NCBI RefSeq assembly: GCF_014207445.1
Contig: NZ_JACHEM010000003.1
Coordinates: 496,001-560,000, forward strand
DNA from: Streptomyces candidus
Lineage (GTDB): Bacteria; Actinomycetota; Actinomycetes; Streptomycetales; Streptomycetaceae
DNA length: 64,000 nucleotides
Direction of reading: 5' to 3'
Part shown: piece by piece, positions 36,511 to 45,491 of the stretch
How positions within the stretch are numbered: the stretch's first letter is position 1
Layout of the letters: the number at the start of each line of letters is the position of its first letter
The notes under the pieces: model-generated
What the model was told of the DNA's origin: nothing
Databases searched by the model: none
Seen by the model: only the letters and a program-made list of their open reading frames with translations
Program-made: the position numbers and the translations under genes

Positions 36511-38318
36511 CCGTGCAGACATCACCGCAGGCCGCCGCCTGGAAGCGGGCCGGAAGCCTGATCACCGAGAAGATGCTCGGAGAACTCTCCTACGAGTACC
36601 TCTTCGAGCCGGTCGCCGACACCGGCCCGGTCACCGAAGGCGCCGACCCCGCCTGGCGTCTCGACCTGCCCGGTGACGTCACCTACCGCTTCCGGGCCCG
36701 TCACGGCGCCTTCCGCTGCTGGGTCGTCACCCCCGGCTCCGCCACCCGCCACACCGCGGACGGGCACGCCCCGGCCGACGACCCGCGCATCCTGGTCACG
36801 GACGCCCGTACCGTCCTGGGCCTCAGCGGCATGCGCCTCGCCGACGTACTCAGCGAGCTCACCGCCACCGTGGCCAACGAGGCGATGCGCCTGGAGCGGC
36901 CCATCACGGCGGCCGAGCTGGCGGCCCTCCCGTACGACCTCGCCGACGGCCACCTCACCGGCCACCCCCGCATCGTCGTCAACAAGGGCCGCGTCGGCTT
37001 CTCCGCCGCCGACCGGGCCCGCCTCGCCCCCGAGGCACGCAACCCCTTCGCCGTCCGCTGGACCGCCGTCCACCGCGACCTCGCCAGCTTCCGCTCCGTC
37101 GCCGGTCTCGACGAGCAGACGCTGCTCGCGGAGGAGCTCGGCGAAGCGACCCGCCAGGAGTTCGCCGAGCGTCTCGCGGCGACCGGCGCGGACCTGGCCG
37201 ACTACGTCTGGATGCCCATCCACCCCTGGCAGTGGGACGAGATCGTCGGCACTCTCTACGCCGCCGAGATAGCCACCGGCCGCATCGTGCTCCTCGGTGA
37301 CTCGGCCGACACCTACGTGCCCCACCAGACCGTGCGCACCCTCGCGAACGTCACACACCCCACCCGGCGTGACGTCAAGACGGCCTGCTCCGTGCGGAAC
37401 ACCCTCGTCTACCGGGGGCTCAACTCCGCCGCCACGCTCGCCGGACCCGCCGTCACGGAGTGGTTGCTGTCGATCCACGAGAGCGACGCGCTGCTGCGCG
37501 ACGAGTACCGCTTCGACCTCCTCGGCGAGGTCGCCGCCGTCTCCGTCACCCACCCGCTCTTCGGCTCGCTCGAAGAGCTGCCCTACCGCTTCCACGAGAC
37601 GCTCGGCGTGCTGTGGCGCGAGCCGCTGCGCACCCGGGTCGGCGAGAACGAGCGGGCCATCTCGCTCGCCACCCTCCCGTACCGCGACCACGACGGCCGG
37701 AGTGTCGTCGCGCACCTGATCACCACCTCGGGCATGTCCCCGCAGGAGTGGTTCGGCAAGCTGTACGACCTCATCCTCACCCCGCTGCTGCACTGGCTGT
37801 ACCGCTACGGCGTCGCCTACTGCCCGCACAGCCAGAACCTCGTCCTCATCACCGACCCGGACGGCCGCCCCCTCCGCGTCATGATCAAGGACTTCGCGCA
37901 GGGCGTGGACCTCGTCGACGCCGACCTGCCCGTCCACGACACGCTGGCTGAGGAGGCCCGCAAGGACATGCTGCGCTGGCCCGCCCCGCTGATGGCCCAG
38001 TCGCTGTTCTCGTCCGTCTTCTCCGGCCAGATCCGCTTCCTCGCCGAGATCGCCCACGACGACTTCGGCTACCCGCGCGCCGAGATGTGGGAGCAGGTCC
38101 GCACCGTCATCCGCGCGTACGCCGACCGCTTCCCCGAGGACGCCAAGCGCTACCCGGACCTGGACCTGTTCGCCCCGGACGTCGAGCGCGTCTGCCTGAA
38201 CCGCGAGCACCTCGCGGGCGAGGGCTTCGAACGAGTCGACCGCGACGAGGAGTTCGACGTCCGCTTCGGCCGCGTCCCCAACCCGCTCTCCGCACCGGAT
38301 CCGGAGGGCGCCTGGTGA
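36507..38318 (+). CDS. NRPS-independent siderophore synthetase (IucA/IucC family)
   Basis: A 603-residue NIS synthetase starting at GTG. Visible motifs are GHPRIVVNKGRVGFS (ATP-binding region, ~residue 152), MPIHPWQWDEIV (~235), SVRNTLVYRGLNSAATLAGP (~295-315), YCPHSQNLVL (~440) and KDFAQGVDL (~463). These enzymes adenylate a carboxylate, usually citrate or a citryl amide, and form an amide with an amine. It is the only such synthetase in the operon, whereas rhizobactin and aerobactin loci carry two. The motif GHPRIVVNKGR differs from the commoner GHPxHPxxKxR, so its subclass is uncertain. Confidence 0.94.
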   Translation: MTVQTSPQAAAWKRAGSLITEKMLGELSYEYLFEPVADTGPVTEGADPAWRLDLPGDVTYRFRARHGAFRCWVVTPGSATRHTADGHAPADDPRILVTDARTVLGLSGMRLADVLSELTATVANEAMRLERPITAAELAALPYDLADGHLTGHPRIVVNKGRVGFSAADRARLAPEARNPFAVRWTAVHRDLASFRSVAGLDEQTLLAEELGEATRQEFAERLAATGADLADYVWMPIHPWQWDEIVGTLYAAEIATGRIVLLGDSADTYVPHQTVRTLANVTHPTRRDVKTACSVRNTLVYRGLNSAATLAGPAVTEWLLSIHESDALLRDEYRFDLLGEVAAVSVTHPLFGSLEELPYRFHETLGVLWREPLRTRVGENERAISLATLPYRDHDGRSVVAHLITTSGMSPQEWFGKLYDLILTPLLHWLYRYGVAYCPHSQNLVLITDPDGRPLRVMIKDFAQGVDLVDADLPVHDTLAEEARKDMLRWPAPLMAQSLFSSVFSGQIRFLAEIAHDDFGYPRAEMWEQVRTVIRAYADRFPEDAKRYPDLDLFAPDVERVCLNREHLAGEGFERVDRDEEFDVRFGRVPNPLSAPDPEGAW

Positions 38319-39685
38319 ACGACGCCCAGCAGCCGGCCGCTGCCTTCTGGCAGCGGCCGGCCGGCCCCAGGACCCTCGCCGACCGCAGCCGGGCCGCCGA
38401 CCGCATACGTGCGGCACTCGCCGGCCGGGCGCCGGACCGGCTCACCCTGCTCGCACCGGACCCGCACGGCCGATTCGCTGCCGTCGACCTCGACGGCGGA
38501 TTCGCCCTCGACTCGGTACTCGACAACGGCTACGGCGCGTGCACCTACCTCTACGCCTGGACCGTCGAGCGCGGCACCGTGGCCGCCCCCGAACTCCAGC
38601 GCTACTACGACGCGTACGGCGATCTCGTCCTCCACCCCGACCCGGCCACCCTCACGCCCCAGCCCGGCGAGGACGGCAGCTGGTACGTGGTCTGCGACGC
38701 GGCCTGGCCCGACGGTTCCCCCGTCGACGTCGCCCCGCGCACCGCCCTGCGCACGCAGCTGACGGCGGCCGAGGAACTCGGCATCGTCCCCTCCGTCGGC
38801 CTCGAACACGAAGTCACCTTCTACCGTGCGGACGGAACACCGCTCACCGCGCACGGCATCGACTACGCGCTCGGCGGCACCGAACCCCTCGCCCCGCTGC
38901 TGCGCGACGTGCGCGCCACCCTCCGCGAGGCGGCCCTCGGCGTGGAGTCCGCACGCGCCGAATGCCACCCGGGACAGTACGAGATCGTCCTGCGGCACCG
39001 CGACGCACTGGCGGCCTGCGACGACGCCATGATCCAGCAGACCCTCGTCCGGCAGACGGCGGCCCGGCACTCCGTCCAGGCCTCCTACCTCGCCGCCGAA
39101 GGACCGGGACAGGGCAGCTCGTGCCACGTCCACCTCTCCCTCAACAGCCCGGAGGGCGACAACCTCGGCGCCGACGGCACCGACCCGCGGTGTCCGAGCC
39201 GCCTGCTGGGCTCGTTCCTCGCCGGGGTGCTGCGCGCCGCCGCCGACCTCACCCCGATCTGGGCGCCCACCACCAACTCCTACGTCCGGCTGCGCACCGG
39301 GGACTTCGCGCCCACCCGGGTCCGCTGGGGCGCCGACGACCGCACGGCCGCCGTACGCCTCGTCGGGAGCGGGCCGTCGCTGCGCCTGGAATGCCGCTTC
39401 CCGGGCGCCGACGCACAGCCGCACCTCGCCGTCGCGGCGCTGCTGGCCGCCGGGCTGTCGGGCATCGAGGACGACCTTCCGGCACCGCCCGCCGGGGAGA
39501 CGCTCGACCACCTCGCCACCACCCCCTGGCAAGCGCTGGAACGTTTCTCCACGTCCAAGCTGCCGGCCCGCCTCCTCGGCGAGGAGTTCGTCGCCCACTA
39601 CGCGGCGCTGTTCGGCGCCGAACTCGACGCCTGGTGCGAGGCGGTCACCGACTGGCACCGCAGGCGCGGCGCCCTGCGGTCATGA
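38315..39685 (+). CDS. Glutamine synthetase-like ligase in siderophore operon
   Basis: A 456-residue protein of the glutamine-synthetase superfamily, closest to gamma-glutamyl-amine ligases (PuuA/GlnA3 type). GLEHEVTFYR (E164, E166), ESARAECHPGQYEIVLRH (~residue 210-227), SSCHVHLSL (~268-276) and RLECRFPGADAQPHLAVAAL (~355-375) correspond to the metal, glutamate and nucleotide sites. The N-terminal beta-grasp region is diverged. Enzymes of this type activate a carboxylate as acyl-phosphate and join it to ammonia or an amine. Both ends overlap siderophore genes by 4 nt, so a role in siderophore assembly is likely. It could amidate a citrate or glutamate carboxylate with ammonia or diaminopropane. 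The actual reaction is unknown. Confidence 0.85.
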   Translation: MNDAQQPAAAFWQRPAGPRTLADRSRAADRIRAALAGRAPDRLTLLAPDPHGRFAAVDLDGGFALDSVLDNGYGACTYLYAWTVERGTVAAPELQRYYDAYGDLVLHPDPATLTPQPGEDGSWYVVCDAAWPDGSPVDVAPRTALRTQLTAAEELGIVPSVGLEHEVTFYRADGTPLTAHGIDYALGGTEPLAPLLRDVRATLREAALGVESARAECHPGQYEIVLRHRDALAACDDAMIQQTLVRQTAARHSVQASYLAAEGPGQGSSCHVHLSLNSPEGDNLGADGTDPRCPSRLLGSFLAGVLRAAADLTPIWAPTTNSYVRLRTGDFAPTRVRWGADDRTAAVRLVGSGPSLRLECRFPGADAQPHLAVAALLAAGLSGIEDDLPAPPAGETLDHLATTPWQALERFSTSKLPARLLGEEFVAHYAALFGAELDAWCEAVTDWHRRRGALRS

Positions 39686-40929
39686 CCGCCGCGGCCCCCA
39701 CGCCCGTACCGGAGCGCCCGGCGAGCCCCCTCAAGGAGCTCGCCGGGGCCCCGGCCCTGCTGTCCCTGCTGGGCTGGAGCCTCGTCGGCCGCCTCCACCT
39801 GTCGGCGACCCTCGTCGCGCTCCTCGTCGTCGCGGCCGACAACACCGGCTCCTACGCCACCGCCGGCCTGGTCACCGGGGCACTCGTCCTCGGCCAGGGC
39901 ATCACGGGACCGATCCGCGGCCGTACCGTCGACCGCCGCCCCGCCGCCCGCATCCTCGTCTGGACCTCCTTGCTGTACGGGGCGGGACTCGTCGGCCTCG
40001 CCGCCGTACCCGAGGCAGCCGGATGGCAGACGCTGGCCGGTGTCGCCTTCGTCGTCGGCCTGGCCTGCCCACCGTCCACCCAGGTCTCGCGCTGCAAGGT
40101 GGCCCAGCTCGCCGCGGGCACCCTGCGGCAGCGCGCGTACAACCTCCAGGCCACCGTCAACGAACTCGTCCTGGTCACCGGCCCCGGAGCCGCGTCCCTG
40201 TGCATCGCCCTCGTCGGCGCGCGCGCCTCCGTCGCCGTCTGCGGAGCGCTCGCCGCACTCGGCGGGCTCGGCCTCGCGCGCGCCGTACGCCGCGCCGGTG
40301 TCGACGCGCCCCCCGTGCGTATTCCCGTCACCGCGCCGGACGGCGAGACCCCGCCCGGGCGCAGCTCGCTGCTGCGCAACCCGGCGGCGGTACGCGCGAT
40401 CGCCGCCGTCACCGTCCTCATCGCCGGCTTCTCGGTCGTCGACTTCGTCCTGATCTCCTGGTCGCACTCCCGCGGGGCGCCCGAACTCGGCGGCCTCCTC
40501 ACCGGCGTGTGGGCCATCGCCTCGGCCGCCGGCGGTCTCGCCGCCACGTTCTGGCTCACCGGCGCGGCCGTACTGTGGCGCCGCCTCGTCCTCGTCACCG
40601 TCGGTGTCGCCCTGCTGCTTCCCGCCCTCTCCGAACGGCTCGGCGGCGGCACCGCCTGGACCGTCGCCGCGGCCCTCGCCCTCGGCGGCACCGTCATCCC
40701 GCCCGCCCTCGCCGCCCTCTACGACAGCGTCGCCGACTTCGCGGGCGACGCACACCGTGCCGAGGCCTTCGGCTGGATCGCCGCCACGACCACCGCCGCC
40801 TCCGCGGTGGCCAACCCCGTGGCCGGAGCCGTACTCGACCGCTGGGGAGCGACAGCGGCAGCGGCCATCGCCCTGACGGCGTGCTGCGCCGCCACGGCAC
40901 TGATCGGGGGGACGGGGAACCGGCGTTGA
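39682..40929 (+). CDS. MFS exporter, probable siderophore efflux
   Basis: A 415-residue major facilitator protein with about 12 hydrophobic segments, including LVTGALVLGQGITGPIRGRTVD (split near residues 55-75) and GLLTGVWAIASAAGGLAATF. It overlaps the ligase gene by 4 nt and is last in the six-gene operon, so it probably exports the finished siderophore. No strong terminator follows; the next 200 bases lead into decayed sequence. Confidence 0.87.
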   Translation: MTAAAPTPVPERPASPLKELAGAPALLSLLGWSLVGRLHLSATLVALLVVAADNTGSYATAGLVTGALVLGQGITGPIRGRTVDRRPAARILVWTSLLYGAGLVGLAAVPEAAGWQTLAGVAFVVGLACPPSTQVSRCKVAQLAAGTLRQRAYNLQATVNELVLVTGPGAASLCIALVGARASVAVCGALAALGGLGLARAVRRAGVDAPPVRIPVTAPDGETPPGRSSLLRNPAAVRAIAAVTVLIAGFSVVDFVLISWSHSRGAPELGGLLTGVWAIASAAGGLAATFWLTGAAVLWRRLVLVTVGVALLLPALSERLGGGTAWTVAAALALGGTVIPPALAALYDSVADFAGDAHRAEAFGWIAATTTAASAVANPVAGAVLDRWGATAAAAIALTACCAATALIGGTGNRR

Positions 40930-41141
40930 GCAGATCCTCCCCTGGAGGAGCCGCCCCCGGCTGATCTCCGACGGCCGTTCATGGGTGTGCTGCGGACTGG
41001 CCCCAAGTGCCGGGGCGGAGAGATCCATGGCGCACCGGCGGGACCTGCAACGAGACTGCGCAGGTGAGCGGCGTTCCGGGACGAGGTGGGCTCCCGATGG
41101 GCGTGCAGCGCGGGCAGAGGGCCCGCGGGTGGGTGACGAGG

Positions 41142-41933
41142 GCGGTTCTCGGTTCGGCCGTCGTCGACCTCGTGGCCGCCCTCGCCCCGGTGGCCCAACC
41201 GGGCCGCAGCATCGAGACGTTCCAGACCATCCGGGTCCACCTCGACAGGCTGCGCGACGTGCTGAACGAGCCCCCGGAGTCCCTGGGGCAGGGCGCTGAG
41301 AAGGTGGACCTGAACGAGCCGATCACCCTCACCGACGTCAGCTTCAGCTACTCCGGGGACGGACCGGAGGCCCTGCCCGGCATCTCCCTCACCGTCCGGC
41401 CGGGCGAGAAGATCGCCATCGTCGGCAGCAGCGGTTCGGGTAAGTAAGTCGACCTTGGCCCGGCTCATCCTCGGGCTCCACGACCCGACGGGCGGGGAGG
41501 TCACCTACGGCTCCACCCCGCTGACCGAACTCGACCTCGGTCATTTGCGCCGCCAGTGCGGTGTCGTCACCCAGGACGCGGACATCTTCAGCGGCTCGGT
41601 GCTGACCAACATTGCGCTGGTCATGCCCGACGCCACCCTGGACGATGTCGTCGCGGCGGCCCGCCTCGCGGCCGTCCACGAGGACATCACGCACATGCCG
41701 ATGGGGTACGAGACGATCCTGGGTGAGGGCGGCAACGGCCTCTCCGGCGGGCAACGACAGCGCGTGGCCCTGGCCCGGGCCGTCGTGCACCGGCCGAGGG
41801 TCCTGCTGCTGGACGAGGCCACCGGCCACCTGGACGCGACCACCGAGGCCATCGTGCACGAGAACCTCTCGGAGCTCGACTGCACCCGCATCGTCATCGC
41901 ACACCACCTGAGCACCGTGCGCGACGCGGGTCA
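41142..41933 (+). pseudogene. ABC exporter pseudogene (truncated at both ends and frameshifted)
   Basis: The remnant begins inside the last membrane segment of an exporter of the peptidase-domain/bacteriocin type (SIETFQTIRVHLDRLRDVL) and continues into the nucleotide-binding domain ([14 protein letters not shown]). The frame breaks at 41441-41448, where TAAG is duplicated: the first frame reads GSSGSGK then stop, and removing one copy gives [20 protein letters not shown]. The second part keeps [29 protein letters not shown] and [14 protein letters not shown], after which homology ends at ~41933. The 5' membrane domain is missing. It may be left from a peptide-antibiotic cluster. Confidence 0.85.
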
Positions 41934-42159
41934 CGTGGCTGCGGAGGTTCGCGGTGGCCGAGACCGGCGGGTCGTCCCAGAGGATCTCGCTGAACTGCCC
42001 GAGGATGCCGAAGCACGGATCAGGTCCTTCAGTGGGGGCGTCGGCCGATGTCGCCTGGGTGGGGAGGGCGGCGAGCCCTGGTTCTTTCCACACGGTGTAG
42101 GGGGTGGAACCGTCGGGGAGACCGGCCCGTGGGGTGTGGATCAACAGAAGGCCTCCCAC
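41930..42159 (-). pseudogene. Unrecognised coding-like fragment
   Basis: A minus-strand frame from a GTG at 42159 has GC-rich third positions and protein-like composition ([49 protein letters not shown]). After ~41930 it runs antisense through the ABC pseudogene, so only this part could be genuine. I do not recognise it. It may be the inner piece of a broken gene from the same lost locus. Confidence 0.3.
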
Positions 42160-42415
42160 CGGTACGGCGTGAGGGGGGCACCGATGGTGAGCCGAGAAAG
42201 CTCCGGTGTCCGACTCCCGTCGCCGGCCAGAGGGGCGGGAGGGATGATTTGTGCGAAGTTTGGCGAGATCCGGCTCAAGTGCGTCATACCGTCTCCTGAT
42301 TGGTCAGGGCAGGAGGGAATGCACACAGGTGCTCCTTGCTCGTCCCCCCGTTGGAACTGCGTTCACGCTTTCAGATCGAACAGGATCCGGTTGGAGGTCC
42401 TGTGTGGTGACCGGT
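42160..42415. other. Non-coding stretch in the decayed island
   Basis: No convincing gene, hairpin or repeat is visible in these 256 bases. Its base composition is less GC-rich than the flanking core genes, in keeping with decayed accessory DNA. Confidence 0.4.
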
Positions 42416-42618
42416 TTACCTCCTCATGTGGACGCGACAGTTCATGACGGATGTGATGGGTGATTCCCCCGGGGCCCCAGAACAGCCGGAGGTCCCGGCT
42501 GCCCCACGGGGGGCGGTGGGCGGGGTGTCGGGCCGTAGCGCGTTCTGCACGGTCGTTCGGCAGCGGTCCCAGCAGGCGGGGACGAGGTGGCCGTACACGT
42601 CCACCGTCGTCTTGATCG
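42416..42618 (-). pseudogene. Remnant of a tyrosine (phage-type) integrase, C-terminal end
   Basis: On the minus strand the frame reads PIKTTVDVYGHLVPACWDRC and continues to RTTVQNALRP. This is the end of a tyrosine recombinase: in Streptomyces integrases TTxxVYGHLVP contains the catalytic tyrosine, and a short variable tail follows. The Arg-His-Arg catalytic box that should precede it is absent. At 42618 the sequence switches abruptly to a DUF397 fragment. It shows that an integrative element once lay here. Confidence 0.65.
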
Positions 42619-42713
42619 GTGATGAAGGTGGTCCATCCGTCGACCGGGACGAGGAGCGCGGGGCCGTCAAGGGGCGGAACGCTTACCCCCTGAACCTCCA
42701 GCGCGTCCGCCAC
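42619..42713 (-). pseudogene. DUF397 C-terminal fragment, inverted
   Basis: The minus strand encodes GPALLVPVDGWTTFITD, nearly identical to the end of the intact DUF397 protein at 43736-43942 (GPALLVPAGGWTTFIT) but in the opposite orientation. It abuts the integrase remnant at one end and a direct-repeat copy at the other, so it marks a recombination junction. Confidence 0.65.
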
Positions 42714-42724
42714 CGTCCCGGCCG

Positions 42725-42838
42725 GACAGGTGACGGGACGTCAGGTCGTCCAACCGAAATACAGCCACGGGTACGAGAACGGGGCCGACCCCCACTCGGG
42801 CCGACCCGTCTGGCCTGCGAAGTTGACCAGTTCGCGTG
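42725..42838 (+). repeat. Direct repeat, copy 1
   Basis: This 114-bp segment recurs at 44018-44132 in the same orientation with seven substitutions and one indel (about 93% identity). The two copies bracket the VapBC and DUF397 genes. A further similar stretch (GGAACGCTT...CCCCTGAACCTCC) precedes it at 42672-42720 and also follows the intact DUF397 stop region. Confidence 0.85.
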
Positions 42839-42999
42839 CCCAACGCGTTGCAGCGAAACAGTGGAACCAGGTTTTTGACCTGCGGAAACACCGGAGCGCC
42901 GGTGCGGATCCAGCCACGATCCAGCCGCCGGTAACGACGGGTCGACGACCGGCCGTTCCTGGCGGCTGCCCGCCCCTTGCGCCAAGGCTCCCGGCGAGA

Positions 43000-43032
43000 A
43001 CGACACCATTTACTGCTACCCTTTGGTGTCGT
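43000..43032 (+). promoter_or_regulatory. Inverted repeat, candidate VapB(C) operator
   Basis: ACGACACCA (43000-43008) and TGGTGTCGT (43024-43032) form a perfect 9-bp inverted repeat with a 15-nt spacer, ending 24 bp before vapB. Type II antitoxins typically bind such repeats to autoregulate. A GAGGGGAG ribosome-binding site follows. Confidence 0.65.
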
Positions 43033-43056
43033 CTGTTTCTCTGAGGGGAGCCGCGC

Positions 43057-43284
43057 ATGTCCCGGACAATGATCGACCTGGATGACGAGATGGTTGCGCA
43101 GGCCAAGGAGATCTACGGCACGAAGACCAAGGCGGCCGCCGTGCGTGCGGCTGTGGAGGATGCCGTGAAGCGTCGTCTCCGCCAGCAGTTCATCGACGCC
43201 GTCAAAGCGGGGGAGCTCGACTTCGGGGAGATCGTCGAGAACACGAAGGTGACGGACGCCGGACGGGACGCGAGGGCAGTCTGA
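43057..43284 (+). CDS. vapB: VapB-family antitoxin
   Basis: A 75-residue protein. The N-terminal RTMIDLDDEMVAQAKEIYG is a ribbon-helix-helix DNA-binding motif, TKTKAAAVRAAVEDAVKRR continues the second helix, and the C-terminal half should wrap the toxin. It binds VapC and represses the operon. The toxin gene starts directly after its stop with no gap. It has a good ribosome-binding site and the inverted repeat upstream. Confidence 0.9.
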   Translation: MSRTMIDLDDEMVAQAKEIYGTKTKAAAVRAAVEDAVKRRLRQQFIDAVKAGELDFGEIVENTKVTDAGRDARAV

Positions 43285-43701
43285 GTGACTGCTCCGTTCC
43301 TGGTCGACAAGTCGGCCCTCGCCCGTTGGCACCTGCCGCCGGTTGGCGCCGCTCTCGACCCGCTCCACGAACGAGGGCTGCTGGCGATCTGTCCCGCCGT
43401 CGAGTACGAACTCATGTACAGCATTCGTGGAAAGAGCGAGGCCCCCGCCGTCGCGGCGTGGCTCCGGGGCTTCGACTACCTCTATGGCGACGACCGGGTC
43501 TTCGATCGTGCCCTGGAGGTTCAGCGTGCCGCTGTTGAGCGCGGCTTCCACCGCGCGCTGTCCCTCCCGGATCTGCTCGTCGCCGCGACTGCCGAGCTGA
43601 GCGGCGCAATCGTCCTCCACCATGACGCCGACTACGACATGATCGTCGGCATCACCGGGCAGCGCTGCCAGTGGGTCGTGGAGCCGGGAACGGCCGACTG
43701 A
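43285..43701 (+). CDS. vapC: VapC-family PIN-domain ribonuclease toxin
   Basis: A 138-residue PIN protein. The acidic metal-binding residues are all present: Asp in FLVDKSALARW (~residue 8), Glu in CPAVEYELMYS (~40), Asp in LSLPDLLVAATAE (~95) and Asp in LHHDADYDMI (~114-117). VapC toxins cleave tRNA or rRNA when freed from VapB. The GTG start abuts the vapB stop. The intact active site amid decayed sequence suggests the pair is still functional. Confidence 0.9.
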   Translation: MTAPFLVDKSALARWHLPPVGAALDPLHERGLLAICPAVEYELMYSIRGKSEAPAVAAWLRGFDYLYGDDRVFDRALEVQRAAVERGFHRALSLPDLLVAATAELSGAIVLHHDADYDMIVGITGQRCQWVVEPGTAD

Positions 43702-43735
43702 CGCACCGTGCTCCACCGTCGGATTCGACGACGGC

Positions 43736-43942
43736 GTGGCTCCGGGCCATGTCATCGCCACCTGGCGCAAGTCCAGCTACAGCAACGGCGAAGGCGGCGA
43801 GTGCGTCGAGATCGCCGACGGATTTCCCCGGGCCGTCCCCGTCCGCGACTCCAAGGAACCGCATGGCCCCGCGCTCCTCGTCCCGGCCGGCGGATGGACC
43901 ACCTTCATCACGGCCGTCAGGGATGGAACGCTTGCCCCCTGA
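43736..43942 (+). CDS. DUF397 domain protein, possibly truncated at the N-terminus
   Basis: A 68-residue protein covering the whole DUF397 motif set: ATWRKSSYSNGEGGECVEIAD, the DSKEPHGPALLVP block and GGWTTFIT. DUF397 proteins are small partners of XRE-type regulators in Streptomyces (BldB/WhiJ-like systems), but no XRE gene is present here; VapC lies directly upstream. The GTG start has no clear ribosome-binding site, so this may be an orphaned or truncated gene. Confidence 0.7.
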   Translation: MAPGHVIATWRKSSYSNGEGGECVEIADGFPRAVPVRDSKEPHGPALLVPAGGWTTFITAVRDGTLAP

Positions 43943-44017
43943 ACCTCCCGCACGTCCGCCGTCGCCCCGGGGCTGTACAACAGAGATCCAGCACCGGTAC
44001 GGACATCCAGGCATGAC

Positions 44018-44132
44018 GACAGGTGACGGAGCGTCAGGTCGTCCAGCCGAAATCCAGCCACGGGTACGCGAACGGGGCCGACCCCCACTCGGGCCGACCC
44101 CGTCTGACCTGCGAACTTGACCAGTTCGCGTG
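44018..44132 (+). repeat. Direct repeat, copy 2
   Basis: The partner of the repeat at 42725-42838, same orientation, about 93% identical over 115 bp. It lies in the gap between the DUF397 gene and ychF and marks the right edge of the rearranged stretch. Confidence 0.85.
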
Positions 44133-44151
44133 ATCCACGCCAACGCGTGCC

Positions 44152-45240
<1,089 letters not shown>

Positions 45241-45491
45241 GTTGGCGACTTCCCGTAGCGGAGAGAGAGGAGCTGGTTGCGGCCCGGGGCGGGCCGACCG
45301 GTCTCCCAGTTTACGGGCGGGGTGCGGGGGTGTCGTACGGGAGGAGGGGCGGCGCTTGGGTACGCTGCCGGGCTCCGCGGGGGCGCCGGCCGCCCGGCCC
45401 CCGGCCGTATGCCGTCGAACTCAACCCCAAGGTCGGCCAAAACGCGTGTCCAAGCCGCGAATTCATGAGTCCGGCGACCTACGTTGGTCCG
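45241..45491. promoter_or_regulatory. Divergent region between ychF and membrane-protein gene
   Basis: A 251-bp divergent gap. TACGTT at 45480-45485 could be a -10 element for a leaderless GTG start at 45492. No other structure is evident. Confidence 0.35.

Noticed and set aside
42667..43770. 367-codon minus-strand frame through vapBC
   Set aside because: It is antisense to two well-supported toxin-antitoxin genes with normal starts.
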